This document shows, piece by piece, positions 41,665 to 50,963 of a stretch of 64,000 nucleotides of DNA. The notes below the pieces were generated by a model. It saw nothing but the letters and a program-made list of their open reading frames with translations. It made no database searches and was not told the origin of the DNA. This DNA comes from Candidatus Pelagibacter communis. GTDB lineage: Bacteria; Pseudomonadota; Alphaproteobacteria; Pelagibacterales; Pelagibacteraceae. A program made the translations under genes and the position numbers. The stretch covers positions 21,426-85,425 of the forward strand of contig NZ_CVSQ01000051.1 in assembly GCF_001180165.1 (NCBI RefSeq). Direction: 5' to 3'. The first letter of the stretch is position 1. The number at the start of each line of letters is the position of its first letter.

Positions 41665-42666
41665 TTAAATATTTTGCTTAATCTTTTCTATCAAGTTACC
41701 TTTAACAATTCTATGACAAACATCTAAAGAATTTGAAAATCCTACATAGTCTGTTCCTCCATGACTTTTAACAACTGGAGAGTCTAGACCAATAAAGATG
41801 GCTCCATTATATAATCTTGGATCTAATCTTTTCTTAAATTTTCTTAAATTTGATATATTTAATAAAGATGAAATTTTACCCATAAATGTCCCTGTCATAG
41901 CATTTTTTAATTCACTAGTTATAAAATTTGCGGTACCTTCAGCAGTTTTTAATGCAACATTTCCTGTAAAACCATCTGATACAATTACATTAACCTCTCC
42001 ATCCATAAGATGATTACCTTCAATATATCCTGCAAAATTATAATTATCTGATTTTTTTTCATTTAATAATTGATAAGTTTCTTTTATAGTTTCATTTCCT
42101 TTCAATTCTTCTGAGCCAATATTTAGCAATGCTACATTTGGTTTATCATTTGGATAAAGAGATGTATACAAAGAAGCTCCCATAATAGAAAAGTCTAATA
42201 AATTTTTTGAGCTACATTCAATATTGGCACCCAAATCTAATACAACACTCATACCCTTTTTATTTGGCCATAAGGCAGATAATGCGGGTTTGTCTATATT
42301 TTCTATCATTTTTAAATTTAATTTTGAAACAACTAGCAGTGCTCCTGTATTTCCGGCTGATATGACTATATCAGATTCTTTATTTTTAACACTTTGAATA
42401 GCTAACCACATACTAGTGTCCTTGCCTCTTTTTGCACCCTCTAAAGGACTGTCAGTACTTTCTATTTTATTTTCTGTATGCACTATCTCGAAAAATTTCT
42501 CAGAAATTTTTCCATTTATTATTGGATTTATTTTATTTTTATCGCCAAAAATTTTAAAATAATTATTTTTATTTGATGCATGATTAAAAATGATACCATC
42601 GATTATTTTCTTAGGTGATCCATCACCACCCATTGCATCAACTGCAATTTTGATCAAATCTGACAT
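41665..42666 (-). CDS. plsX: Phosphate acyltransferase PlsX
   Basis: Makes acyl-phosphate from acyl-ACP as the first step of phospholipid synthesis with PlsY. The 333-aa protein contains the starting IAVDAMGGDGSPKKIIDG, SAGNTGALLVVSKL, LDLGANIECSS, EGNHLMDGEVNVIVSDGFTGNVALK, and YNGAIFIGLDSPVVKSHGG. All are standard. Order rpmF-plsX-ihfA is kept, 16 nt after rpmF. Confidence 0.97.
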   Translation of the reverse strand: MSDLIKIAVDAMGGDGSPKKIIDGIIFNHASNKNNYFKIFGDKNKINPIINGKISEKFFEIVHTENKIESTDSPLEGAKRGKDTSMWLAIQSVKNKESDIVISAGNTGALLVVSKLNLKMIENIDKPALSALWPNKKGMSVVLDLGANIECSSKNLLDFSIMGASLYTSLYPNDKPNVALLNIGSEELKGNETIKETYQLLNEKKSDNYNFAGYIEGNHLMDGEVNVIVSDGFTGNVALKTAEGTANFITSELKNAMTGTFMGKISSLLNISNLRKFKKRLDPRLYNGAIFIGLDSPVVKSHGGTDYVGFSNSLDVCHRIVKGNLIEKIKQNI

Positions 42667-42682
42667 TTTAATTAAATAAATA

Positions 42683-42865
42683 CTATTCTTTTGGGTCTAA
42701 AACTTGTCTTCCCTTATACATACCAGTTTTAAGATCAAGATGATGAGAAAGTCTGTATTCGCCTGAATTTTTATCCTCAACTATATTTTTTGTTGAGAAT
42801 TTCATTGTTTGAGCTCTTCTCATTCCTGTTCTTGAGGGGGTTTGTTTACGTTTTGGTACAGCCAT
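42683..42865 (-). CDS. rpmF: 50S ribosomal protein L32
   Basis: A 60-aa ribosomal protein. [19 protein letters not shown] is the typical start, followed by [20 protein letters not shown]. No zinc-binding Cys pairs are present, as in other proteobacteria. It lies 2 nt after the bc1 chaperone gene and before plsX. The DUF177 gene that often precedes it in alphaproteobacteria is not there. Confidence 0.97.
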   Translation of the reverse strand: MAVPKRKQTPSRTGMRRAQTMKFSTKNIVEDKNSGEYRLSHHLDLKTGMYKGRQVLDPKE

Positions 42866-42867
42866 AA

Positions 42868-43335
42868 TTATTGGTTACTTACACTTTTTAAATAAGAATT
42901 CAAAGTTTTTTTTGATAAATTAGAGTTAAAATCATCAAAATAAGCCTGTAATTCCTCATTATTTTGAAAATCTCCTAAAAAAAGGGAAATTTTTTTTATT
43001 TTATCAGATTTTGTTAATTTATCCCAAAAATGTATTTCTGAAACCATTGAGTGAAATAGATTAATATAATCTTTCATTTTCTTATTTATTGACTGATCTC
43101 CATATCCTATTTCTCTTATACTTAATTCAAGTTGTCTAAAGTTAAAATCATATATTTCTTGTAAAATTTTCCTATTTTTCTCATTTTTATAATTTTTTAA
43201 AAAAAAAGAAAAATGAAGTAAAAAGAGGGTTAAACGATCAGAAAAACTATCTTCTCTGTCTAAATTTTTATATAAATCTTTATTTCTAGTGTAATTAATT
43301 AAATTGTTATAAATATGTATGTATTTTTCATTCAT
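42868..43335 (-). CDS. Ubiquinol-cytochrome c chaperone family protein (CBP3-like)
   Basis: A 155-aa helical protein. It is related to the ubiquinol-cytochrome c chaperone family (PF03981), named for yeast Cbp3, needed for cytochrome b assembly. It is seen in the pattern [50 protein letters not shown] and [12 protein letters not shown]. The usual place, divergent from bamE and before plsX, supports this. Its start codon lies in the same CATG as the preferred bamE start on the other strand, so the two genes share start bases. Confidence 0.82.
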   Translation of the reverse strand: MNEKYIHIYNNLINYTRNKDLYKNLDREDSFSDRLTLFLLHFSFFLKNYKNEKNRKILQEIYDFNFRQLELSIREIGYGDQSINKKMKDYINLFHSMVSEIHFWDKLTKSDKIKKISLFLGDFQNNEELQAYFDDFNSNLSKKTLNSYLKSVSNQ

Positions 43336-43819
43336 GTATAAGTTATTATATATATTATTTATCTTAATTATAGTTTCTAATTGTTCATTAAAACCTGTGG
43401 TAAAACATCATGGTGTACCATTTTTAGAAAAAAAACAAAAAACTCTTTTAGTAAATGAAAGTAATAAAAATGATATAAGAAAAATATTAGGAAACCCATC
43501 AACAACGAGTAAATTTGACAACGATATATGGATTTATATTGAGAGAAAACAAACACAATCAAAAATCAAAAACTTGGGTAGAATGCAAATATTTAAAAAT
43601 GATGTTTTAGTATTAGAAATAGATGATTATGGGATATTAAAAAAAAAAGAGTTTTATAATAAAGACGATATGGAAAACATTAGTATAACAGAAGCAACTA
43701 CAGAAGCAGGTTTTAAAAAAAATTCATTTATTTACGATTTTATGTCAAGTATGAGACAAAAAATTAATGACCCTCTTGGAAAGAGGGCCAAAAAACGTAA
43801 ACAAATTAACCAGCAATAA
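43334..43819 (+). CDS. bamE: Outer membrane assembly lipoprotein BamE/SmpA family
   Basis: A component of the BAM complex that inserts outer-membrane proteins. With the ATG at 43334 the chain is 161 aa and starts [17 protein letters not shown], a lipoprotein signal with Cys17. The BamE domain follows: [30 protein letters not shown] (KxxVxxxLGxPs and the W-x-Y). An ATG at 43319 would add five residues. The C-terminus is Lys/Arg-rich. The start overlaps the divergent chaperone gene; the end overlaps hppA (convergent) by 14 nt. Confidence 0.87.
   Translation: MYKLLYILFILIIVSNCSLKPVVKHHGVPFLEKKQKTLLVNESNKNDIRKILGNPSTTSKFDNDIWIYIERKQTQSKIKNLGRMQIFKNDVLVLEIDDYGILKKKEFYNKDDMENISITEATTEAGFKKNSFIYDFMSSMRQKINDPLGKRAKKRKQINQQ
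43771..43787 (-). terminator. Putative intrinsic terminator of hppA, inside the bamE coding region
   Basis: CCCTCTT GGA AAGAGGG is a perfect 7-bp hairpin with a 3-nt loop. It is the most GC-rich hairpin noticed in the window outside tRNAs. It starts 19 nt after the hppA stop on the minus strand. On that strand ATTTTTT follows after a gap of about 6 nt. The gap makes it an imperfect terminator, and its bases also encode Asp-Pro-Leu-Gly-Lys-Arg of bamE. Confidence 0.5.
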
Positions 43820-45911
43820 CTGCTAAGAGCAATAAAGCTACAATATTTGTAATTTTAATCATTGGATTTACAGCTGGTCCTGCTGTGTCTTTATATGGGT
43901 CTCCGACAGTATCGCCTGTTACTGCGGCTTTGTGTGCTTCAGAACCTTTTCCACCATGATTACCATCTTCAATATATTTTTTAGCATTGTCCCAAGCACC
44001 ACCTCCAGCAGTCATTGAAACAGCTACAAATAGACCGGTAATAATTACACCTAGAAGCATAGCGCCAACAGCAGCTAATGCAGCAACCTGGCCGCCTATA
44101 GAAAAAATAATAAAATAAAGAACAACAGGTGATAAAACTGGTAATAATGAAGGTATAATCATTTCCTTGATAGCAGCAACAGTAAGTAAATCTACTAATT
44201 TAGCATAATCAGGCTTTTGTTTTTTTTTCATGATACCAGGGAATTTTTTAAATTGTCTTCTTACTTCAACTACAACTGCTCCACCTGCTCTACCAACAGC
44301 TTGCATTCCCATTGAACCGAAAAGATAAGGTAACATTCCACCAATTAATAAACCAACTACTACATAAGGATTAGATAAATCAAAAGTTACAACAATACCT
44401 TCTAATGCAGATCCAGCTTCTTTCGAAAAATGCTTGATGTCTTCTGTGTAAGCAGCAAATAAAACTAAAGCACCTAAACCAGCAGATCCAATTGCATAAC
44501 CTTTCGTAACAGCTTTAGTTGTGTTTCCTACAGCATCTAAAGCATCTGTCGTTTTTCTAACTTTTTTATCAAGATTAGACATTTCAGCAATACCACCAGC
44601 ATTGTCAGTAACTGGTCCGTAAGCATCTAAAGCAACAACCATTCCCGCTAGTGCAAGCATAGTAGTTACTGCAATAGCAATACCAAAAAGTCCAGCAATA
44701 GAATTTGTAATAAGAATACCTGCAACTATTATTAATGCAGGTACAGCAGTTGCTTCCATAGAAACTGCTAACCCTTGGATAACATTAGTGCCATGACCAG
44801 TTGTTGATGATAATGCAACAGATTTAACCGGTCTATAACTTGTTCCTGTATAGTATTCAGTAATCCAGATTAATAATCCAGTGATAACTAACCCTATGAC
44901 ACCACAATAGTATAGATCCATTCCATTAAAAGTTTTATCATTTACTGTAAATTCATTTGTAAAACCAATTACGTGATCTGTAACAGGCCATAATATTATT
45001 AAAGAAGCTACTGCAGAAACAACAAATCCTTTATACAAAGCATTCATAACGTTATTACTTTTTCCAAGTTTAACGAAAAATGTTCCAACAATAGATGTTA
45101 ACAAACATGCTGCACCAATAGATAAAGGGTAGATCATCATATTAAGATCACCAACAAAGAAAATTGAAGATAATACCATTGTTGCAACAATTGTAACTGC
45201 ATAAGTTTCAAATAAATCAGCAGCCATACCAGCACAATCTCCTACGTTATCACCTACGTTATCTGCAATTACAGCAGGATTTCTTGGATCATCTTCTGGT
45301 ATTCCAGCTTCAACTTTTCCAACTAAATCAGCACCAACATCTGCGCCTTTTGTAAAAATTCCACCACCTAATCTTGCAAAGATAGAAATTAGGGAAGCTC
45401 CAAAACCTAATGCAACTAAAGCATTTACAATTTCTCTTTCATCAACATTAGATTTCAATAATATGTAATAATAAACAGCTATAGATAATAGTGCCAAACC
45501 AGCAACCAACATTCCAGTTACTGCACCAGATTTAAATGCAACAGATAGACCTTGAGCTAAGCCTTTTCTAGATGCTTCAGCTGTTCTTACGTTTGCTTCT
45601 ACAGAAACTAACATACCTACGTATCCTGCAATACCTGATAGAGCAGCACCAATTAAATAACCAAGACCTACTAGTGGACTAAATGCAATACTCACAATTA
45701 CTAAAACTACAGCACCAACAATAGCAATAGTTTTGTATTGTCTTGCCAAATATGCTTTTGCGCCAATTTGAATTGCAGATGCAATATCTTGCATTTTTGC
45801 ATTTCCTGCACTTGAATTAAGAATGTTTTTACCAGTTAAAAATCCATAAACGATAGATAATAAACCAGCTCCAATTGTGTATAATAGTATTGTTTCGACT
45901 GTTCCGCTCAT
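43806..45911 (-). CDS. hppA: Membrane-bound proton-pumping pyrophosphatase (K+-independent type)
   Basis: Uses pyrophosphate hydrolysis to pump protons across the membrane, an energy saver in lean marine bacteria. 701 aa with about 16 helices. Pyrophosphate site: [22 protein letters not shown] and [19 protein letters not shown], plus the late segment [20 protein letters not shown]. The sequence [18 protein letters not shown] has Lys at the key position that marks the K+-independent class (Ala in the K+-dependent class). A -35/-10-like pair (TTGTCT, 16 nt, TATTGT) lies in the 78-nt leader. The gene overlaps bamE by 14 nt. Confidence 0.97.
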   Translation of the reverse strand: MSGTVETILLYTIGAGLLSIVYGFLTGKNILNSSAGNAKMQDIASAIQIGAKAYLARQYKTIAIVGAVVLVIVSIAFSPLVGLGYLIGAALSGIAGYVGMLVSVEANVRTAEASRKGLAQGLSVAFKSGAVTGMLVAGLALLSIAVYYYILLKSNVDEREIVNALVALGFGASLISIFARLGGGIFTKGADVGADLVGKVEAGIPEDDPRNPAVIADNVGDNVGDCAGMAADLFETYAVTIVATMVLSSIFFVGDLNMMIYPLSIGAACLLTSIVGTFFVKLGKSNNVMNALYKGFVVSAVASLIILWPVTDHVIGFTNEFTVNDKTFNGMDLYYCGVIGLVITGLLIWITEYYTGTSYRPVKSVALSSTTGHGTNVIQGLAVSMEATAVPALIIVAGILITNSIAGLFGIAIAVTTMLALAGMVVALDAYGPVTDNAGGIAEMSNLDKKVRKTTDALDAVGNTTKAVTKGYAIGSAGLGALVLFAAYTEDIKHFSKEAGSALEGIVVTFDLSNPYVVVGLLIGGMLPYLFGSMGMQAVGRAGGAVVVEVRRQFKKFPGIMKKKQKPDYAKLVDLLTVAAIKEMIIPSLLPVLSPVVLYFIIFSIGGQVAALAAVGAMLLGVIITGLFVAVSMTAGGGAWDNAKKYIEDGNHGGKGSEAHKAAVTGDTVGDPYKDTAGPAVNPMIKITNIVALLLLAVIAG

Positions 45912-45989
45912 ATTAACCTTAAGTTGTTGGTTGTTAAATTTTTAAGCCCGCACAATACAAAAAAAGATAGAAAAGACAACGATTAACTT

Positions 45990-46949
45990 CTAAAACCGAT
46001 GAATATAACCTTTGGATTTAGCTCGTATTTGCTTACCTTTTTCGTCGAATATTAAAGATCTATCTTTTCCAGATACAATTTTACCAATTTTAGTTATTTT
46101 AATTCCAGTTGTTTTAGAAGCCTTTTGAATGATTCTAGCTTTCTTAATATCTGCAGTAAATAATACCTGATAGTCATCTCCATTAGAAATTAAATTAATT
46201 TTATTCAATCTCTGTTTTTTAATTAAATTACTCAATTTATTTGAAACAGGTATTTTATTTTCAAATATGTGAAATGATAAACGTTGTCTATTAATCATTT
46301 TTGCTAAATCATCAATTAATCCATCTGAAACATCAATAGAGCTATTTGCAAATTTCAATAAATATTTTGTTAAATTTAAAGGTAGCTTTGGTTTATAATA
46401 TTTATCTACAAAGAATAATTTATCTTTATTTTTAAATTTAGCTTTATTACTTAATGCATTAAGTCCTAAATAACTATCTCCCAAATTTCCAGTCACATAA
46501 ATGTCATCATTTGATTTAGCTTTATTACGATAAATTATTTTATTTGAATAACCTAATGAAATAATTGTGAAACTTAATTTATTTGAAAAAGTTGTGTCAC
46601 CACCACATAAAGCTATGTTAAATTTATTTTGTTCTGATTTAAGTGACTTTGAAATTTTATACAAATTATTTTTTGTAAATGTTTTTTTATTACCTGAACC
46701 AGAAATAAAATAAAACTTTGGTGTTACCCCTTTGCAAATTAAATCAGAAATTGATGACCTTAATATTTTTTTAATTACTAAATCAGGGGATTTAAAATCA
46801 TAAAAATGCGTACCAATATTGTATGTATCAACAGATATAACAACACCTCTTTTTTTATCAAAAAAAACATCATCATTTAGGTTAAGAGCAAATTTATTTT
46901 TTTTGGCTATTTTAAAAAAATAATTATTTATTAGATCAAATTCATGCAT
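45990..46949 (-). CDS. thiL: Thiamine-monophosphate kinase
   Basis: Makes thiamine pyrophosphate from thiamine monophosphate. The 319-aa protein starts MHEFDLINNYF and keeps the metal/ATP loop blocks: VVISVDTYNIGTHFY (the D-x-x in the first metal site), ALCGGDTTFSNKLSFTIISLGY, YVTGNLGDSYLGLNAL, SIDVSDGLIDDLAKM, and ISNGDDYQVLFT. SVDTYNIGTHF usually has Val-x-Gly-x-His-Phe, so it is a normal variant. It overlaps nusB by 8 nt in the thiL-nusB-ribH order. Confidence 0.94.
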   Translation of the reverse strand: MHEFDLINNYFFKIAKKNKFALNLNDDVFFDKKRGVVISVDTYNIGTHFYDFKSPDLVIKKILRSSISDLICKGVTPKFYFISGSGNKKTFTKNNLYKISKSLKSEQNKFNIALCGGDTTFSNKLSFTIISLGYSNKIIYRNKAKSNDDIYVTGNLGDSYLGLNALSNKAKFKNKDKLFFVDKYYKPKLPLNLTKYLLKFANSSIDVSDGLIDDLAKMINRQRLSFHIFENKIPVSNKLSNLIKKQRLNKINLISNGDDYQVLFTADIKKARIIQKASKTTGIKITKIGKIVSGKDRSLIFDEKGKQIRAKSKGYIHRF

Positions 46950-47346
46950 TGTTAGATCTTAATTTTTTTCCAACGTTATCTAATAAAGCATTAAGATATT
47001 TTGTTTGTGAATCTTCAAGAAAAAAATTAGATGAATTCAAATATTCTTTAATTATTATATTAATAGATAAATTTGGCTTATACATAAATTCATAAGTTGC
47101 TGCTTTTAAAATTGTTTGAAAAACTTTATCTAATTTTTCAAATACAAAATCATCACCTAATTTATTATTTAATTCATCTAAAATAAGATCATTTCTTTCT
47201 ATGGTTCCTAAAACAATATCTTTAATAAATTTTTTAAATCTGTGTTTTGGAAAATCTAGATCATCATCTTCATTATAAAATTTACCATATAATTTCTGAA
47301 TAATTATAACTCTAGGGTTATTTTTGGGATTATAATGAGTTCTCAT
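46942..47346 (-). CDS. nusB: Transcription antitermination factor NusB
   Basis: Binds boxA RNA with S10 to support rRNA transcription. The 134-aa protein has the helical NusB pattern: IIQKLYGKFYN, FIKDIVLGTIERNDLILDELNN, LDKVFQTILKAATYEFMYKPNLSINIIIKEYLNSSN (the middle conserved P...I.I.EY...) and KYLNALLDNVGKKLR (the FVNGVLD site). It lies between ribH and thiL with 4- and 8-nt overlaps, the common order. Quite divergent but clear. Confidence 0.93.
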   Translation of the reverse strand: MRTHYNPKNNPRVIIIQKLYGKFYNEDDDLDFPKHRFKKFIKDIVLGTIERNDLILDELNNKLGDDFVFEKLDKVFQTILKAATYEFMYKPNLSINIIIKEYLNSSNFFLEDSQTKYLNALLDNVGKKLRSNNA

Positions 47347-47732
47347 TTTTGAGATAAAACTGAAATCACAGCTTCTGCAGCTTCAGCACCCTTTTTTCTT
47401 CTTGCTCTTGCTTGAGCCATATTTAGACAGGTAATTATTCCATTTCCAATAGGTTTTTTACTATCTATAGATAATTTCATTATGGCATCTGTTGAAGCTT
47501 GTGAAATAAAATCAAAGTGTGGCGTTTGACCTTTAATTACACATCCTAAAGCTAAAAAACCATCATATTTTTTTAAATTTTTTGAGATTGTAACTGGAAT
47601 TTCAAAAGCACCAGGTACTTTAATAATTTTTATTATATTTTTTTTTGGAATTATTTTTAAAGCACTGCTTATTAAGCCATCAGCAATATCTTTATAATAA
47701 TCTGCTACAACAATTAAATATTTTTTTTTCAT
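47343..47732 (-). CDS. ribH: 6,7-dimethyl-8-ribityllumazine synthase
   Basis: Makes the lumazine precursor of riboflavin. The protein, 129 aa with ATG 47732, carries IIKVPGAFEIPVTISKNLKKYDGFLALGCVIKGQTPHFDFIS with the catalytic His in TPHFD, and IGNGIITCLNMAQARARR. The N-terminal part is short. ATG 47732 overlaps the stop of ribB(X) (TGATG), so translation is coupled; a TTG at 47735 is less likely. It overlaps nusB by 4 nt. Confidence 0.95.
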   Translation of the reverse strand: MKKKYLIVVADYYKDIADGLISSALKIIPKKNIIKIIKVPGAFEIPVTISKNLKKYDGFLALGCVIKGQTPHFDFISQASTDAIMKLSIDSKKPIGNGIITCLNMAQARARRKKGAEAAEAVISVLSQK

Positions 47733-48832
47733 CAAATTAATTCCTGTTTTGTAATTTTTATACCATAACCATCAAGACCAATAACTTTTTTTGGTGATTT
47801 GGTGATTAATATCATGTTTTTAATTTTTAAGTCTTTAATAATTTGAGCTCCAATACCATAATTTCTTATTAACTTATCATTTCCCTTTTTATAAAAATCT
47901 TTGTTTTTATAATCTTTTAAAGTCTGCGTTACTGATTTTAAATTTGAGTCTTTAATAAAAACTAAAACACAATTTTGATATTTTTTAAAATAATTTAAGG
48001 TTTTGTTAAATGAATTTGGTAGTGATTGATTGATTAGATAGTTTTGGACAACATTAGATGAAATTACTCTTACTCTTGGAGTAATACCTTTTTTTATTTT
48101 ACCTTTTATTAATGCGAAGTGCTCTGAACCATCTAAAAGATTCTCATAAATTCTTATATTGTATTTTTGATTTTTTACATCAATTTTGCTTTGCTTTTTC
48201 AGTTTAATAAGTTTTTCTTTTTTTAGCCTATATGCGATCAGATCTTCTATCTTTCCAATTTTTAATTTATGTTTTTTTGCAAAATTAAATAAATCCTGAC
48301 CTTTGGCCATTGTTCCGTCTTCATTCATAATTTCACAAATTACAGCAGAGTTATTTTTTTTTGCTAATTTAGATATATCAACTGAAGCTTCAGTGTGCCC
48401 AGCTCTAACAAGCACTCCACCATCTTTGGCTATAATTGGAAACACGTGACCAGGTGAAACAATCTCATTTTTATTTACATTTTTTTTTGATGCAATTTTG
48501 ATTGTTTTTGCTCTATCTTTAGCGGATATACCTGTTGTTATTCCTTTTTTTGCTTCAATAGAAATTGTAAATGCCGTCTTGTTTCTTGATTGATTTACTG
48601 GAGACATTAAAGATAAATTTAATCTTTTTGCTTGAAGTGAATCAAGTGCTAAACAAATTAACCCTCGCCCGTATTTTGCCATGAAGTTAATGTTTTTTGC
48701 ATTTGAGTCTGATGTTGAAATAACTAAATCTCCTTCATTTTCTCTTTTTTCATCGTCTACTAAAATAAACATACCACCTTTTTTGGCTACGCTTATAATT
48801 GACTCTATTGAGGTAAAGTTATTTTTTTTCAT
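47732..48832 (-). CDS. ribB: 3,4-dihydroxy-2-butanone-4-phosphate synthase with degenerate GTP cyclohydrolase II domain (RibBX type)
   Basis: The N-terminal half (about 1-205) is a complete RibB: MFILVDDEKRENEGDLVISTSD with the acidic loop, GRGLICLALDSLQAKRL, GITTGISAKDRAKTIKIA, HVFPIIAKDGGVLVRAGHTEASVDI. The C-terminal half (about 215-366) has the outline of RibA but lacks the zinc-binding Cys pattern (C-x10-C-x-C); the region around RVRVISSNVVQNYLI has none. So it makes the ribulose-derived half of riboflavin, but the second half is unlikely to open GTP. This is like the RibBX proteins described in Proteobacteria. It overlaps ribE by 14 nt. Confidence 0.92.
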   Translation of the reverse strand: MKKNNFTSIESIISVAKKGGMFILVDDEKRENEGDLVISTSDSNAKNINFMAKYGRGLICLALDSLQAKRLNLSLMSPVNQSRNKTAFTISIEAKKGITTGISAKDRAKTIKIASKKNVNKNEIVSPGHVFPIIAKDGGVLVRAGHTEASVDISKLAKKNNSAVICEIMNEDGTMAKGQDLFNFAKKHKLKIGKIEDLIAYRLKKEKLIKLKKQSKIDVKNQKYNIRIYENLLDGSEHFALIKGKIKKGITPRVRVISSNVVQNYLINQSLPNSFNKTLNYFKKYQNCVLVFIKDSNLKSVTQTLKDYKNKDFYKKGNDKLIRNYGIGAQIIKDLKIKNMILITKSPKKVIGLDGYGIKITKQELI

Positions 48833-49412
48833 TAAAATAATTCCTAACGTATTTAGACAAGATATCTATCTCTATGTTGACTAAACTAGATTTTTTTAAG
48901 GTTGATAAATTCGTTTCTTTGTAGGTGTGAGGGATAATCCAAATTTGGAAACCTTTTTTAGTCACTTTTGAAATTGTAAGAGAAATACCATTCACACAGA
49001 TTGACGCTTTTTCTATTAAGTGTTTTCTTTCTTTTTTTGGTAAATCAAAGTCAAAAAGAAATGATTTATCTATTTTTTTAATACTTAATACTTTACCAAC
49101 AGTATCAACATGTCCTTGACAAATATGTCCTGAAATTTTTGTCCCATATTTTAAGGGTAATTCTAAGTTTATTTTATCTTTTATTTTTAAAAATTTGAAT
49201 TTTGATCTAATTATTGTTTCTTTCGAAAGATAAAATTCCATAATTTTGGATTTATATGAAATTAAAGTTAGACAAACACCATCACAGGCAACAGACAGGC
49301 CAATGTCTTTATTTGATACTTTAATATTACTTTTTATAAAAATGTTAAGACCTTTAGGTCTTTTAACAATTTTAGTAATAGTACCTTGGTTATAAATTAT
49401 TCCGTTAAACAT
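48819..49412 (-). CDS. ribE: Riboflavin synthase, alpha subunit
   Basis: Converts two lumazine molecules to riboflavin and its pyrimidine by-product. The 197-aa protein has the two lumazine-binding repeats: MFNGIIYNQGTITKI...DIGLSVACDGVCLTLIS and KISGHICQGHVDTVGKVLSIKK...IEKASICVNGISLTIS. The usual family start MFTGII is MFNGII. It lies between ribD (5 nt) and ribB(X) (14-nt overlap) in a full rib operon. Confidence 0.96.
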   Translation of the reverse strand: MFNGIIYNQGTITKIVKRPKGLNIFIKSNIKVSNKDIGLSVACDGVCLTLISYKSKIMEFYLSKETIIRSKFKFLKIKDKINLELPLKYGTKISGHICQGHVDTVGKVLSIKKIDKSFLFDFDLPKKERKHLIEKASICVNGISLTISKVTKKGFQIWIIPHTYKETNLSTLKKSSLVNIEIDILSKYVRNYFNEKK

Positions 49413-49417
49413 TTTTT

Positions 49418-50521
49418 CTAACTATATAGTGTTATTCGATCTTTTCGTAAATTGAGATTTAGATTAATTTTTGTTTTATATTTTTGATTTAATATATTTT
49501 GACTACTAAATTTCAAATATTCGAAGTTTTTAGATAGGTTTTTTGGACTTTTATACAAATAAAATTTATTAAAAATTTTATTCTTAATCAGTGAATTTGT
49601 TAATTTATCTCCTCCTTCAATTAACAAATTTCTGCATCCATAATCATGCAATTTTTTCAAAATTAATTTAATGTCAAATCTGTTATTTCTATCAATTTTA
49701 GATTTAATTAGATGAATTCCTTTTCTTTTAAATTTTGTAATTTTTGATTTATCAGCTTGATTATAAAAAATTAAAGTATTTTTGTTATTGGAAGATTTAA
49801 TTATATAACTGTTTATTTTAGAATTTAACTTGTTGTCTAAAATAATTCTTTTTGGAGAAAATTTTTCAAAACCCTTCAAACGACAATTTAATTTTGGATT
49901 ATCTTTATTAAGTGTTTTGTGAGTAATCATCAAGCTATCATTTTGATATCTCAACATATGTGTAAACTGGTCTGAATAAGAATTTGTAATCTTTTTTTGG
50001 TTTTTGCTGTAAATAATATTGTTTTTTGAAATAGCTATTTTGCCGGTGACAAAGGGTAATTTTTTCTTTCTATTAAAAAAATAAGGTAAATAAAAACTTT
50101 CAATTTTATTTTTTAATAATCCTTTTTTTACAATTATTTTTTTTGACTTTAAAATTTTAAAACTTTTATTTCTTACTCTTTTGTCTATATCAGTAACAGC
50201 ATATATTACCTCTGAAATTTTTGATTTTATTATCGCGTCAGTACATGGTGATGTTAAACCATGATGACAGCATGGTTCTAAAGTAACATACATTTTTGAG
50301 CCTTCTAATTCTTCAAAACTATTTTTAATCGCATTAAATTCAGCGTGTGGTCTTCCATTAAATGAGGTTTGTCCTATGGAAATAATTTTATCATTTTTGA
50401 CAATAACACAGCCTACTGAAGGGTTTGATCCAGTCTGTCCATGACGAGATTTAGCCAAGTCTAAGGCTAATTCCATATAAAATTTATCTTTTGATGAAAA
50501 TTTATCTTTTTTTGTAGACAT
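49418..50521 (-). CDS. ribD: Bifunctional riboflavin biosynthesis protein RibD
   Basis: Deaminates and then reduces the pyrimidine intermediate of riboflavin synthesis. The deaminase domain holds the zinc site: HAEFNAI, then PCCHHGLTSPCTDAII. The reductase domain starts about residue 150 (LPFVTGKIAISKN) and ends with RNLLIEGGDKLTNSLI. I use ATG 50521, which gives 367 aa and a start of MSTKKDKFSSKDKFYMELA; a longer frame up to 50584 would overlap nrdR by 83 nt and adds residues without match to the family. It overlaps nrdR by 20 nt. Confidence 0.92.
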   Translation of the reverse strand: MSTKKDKFSSKDKFYMELALDLAKSRHGQTGSNPSVGCVIVKNDKIISIGQTSFNGRPHAEFNAIKNSFEELEGSKMYVTLEPCCHHGLTSPCTDAIIKSKISEVIYAVTDIDKRVRNKSFKILKSKKIIVKKGLLKNKIESFYLPYFFNRKKKLPFVTGKIAISKNNIIYSKNQKKITNSYSDQFTHMLRYQNDSLMITHKTLNKDNPKLNCRLKGFEKFSPKRIILDNKLNSKINSYIIKSSNNKNTLIFYNQADKSKITKFKRKGIHLIKSKIDRNNRFDIKLILKKLHDYGCRNLLIEGGDKLTNSLIKNKIFNKFYLYKSPKNLSKNFEYLKFSSQNILNQKYKTKINLNLNLRKDRITLYS

Positions 50522-50960
50522 CAAGCTTGTCCACGAATTGTACGAAATCTTTTTCTTCTCTAAAGTTTCTGTATACAGATGCAAATCTTACATATCCAAC
50601 TGGGTCTAAATCTTTTAATCCATCCATGACCATTGTCCCAATTGTATTTGTCGATATCTCTCCTTGTCCTAGTTCTTCAAGAGATCTTGAAATATTACTG
50701 ATGAATTTTTCTATTGTAGCAGTATCTATTGGTCTTTTTTTTAGAGCTATGTAGATCGATTTAGATAATTTATCTCGATCAAATGATGATTTTCTTCCAT
50801 TTTTTTTAACAACCATCAATTCTCTAAATTGAATTCTCTCAAATGTAGTAAATCTTTCACCACATATGCACAATCTTCTTCTTCTTATTGCGGTACCATC
50901 TTCAGTTGGACGTGAGTCTACAACAGATGTATCACCTTTTTTTTCGCACGGACAAATCAT
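50502..50960 (-). CDS. nrdR: Transcriptional repressor NrdR (unusual zinc ribbon)
   Basis: Represses ribonucleotide reductase genes by binding ATP/dATP. The 152-aa protein has the ATP-cone (about 48-140: VVKKNGRKSSFDRDKLSKSIYIALKKR, YVRFASVYRNFRE). In the N-terminal zinc ribbon, the usual CPxC ... CxxC reads CPCE (Cys 3 and 5) and LCICGERFTTFER, so both Cys pairs are C-x-C rather than C-x-x-C. The rest (VVDSRPTEDGTAIRRRR) is normal. It precedes ribD as in many bacteria, and follows glyA by 3 nt. Confidence 0.93.
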   Translation of the reverse strand: MICPCEKKGDTSVVDSRPTEDGTAIRRRRLCICGERFTTFERIQFRELMVVKKNGRKSSFDRDKLSKSIYIALKKRPIDTATIEKFISNISRSLEELGQGEISTNTIGTMVMDGLKDLDPVGYVRFASVYRNFREEKDFVQFVDKLDVYKKR

Positions 50961-50963
50961 TTA

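Noticed and set aside
45912..45989. hppA leader resembles part of the SAM aptamers (TATTGTGCGGGCTTA)
   Set aside because: The word resemblance to the metY leader is not backed by the partner strands, and there is no A-rich GGAG pseudoknot sequence. The TATTGT part serves better as a -10 box.
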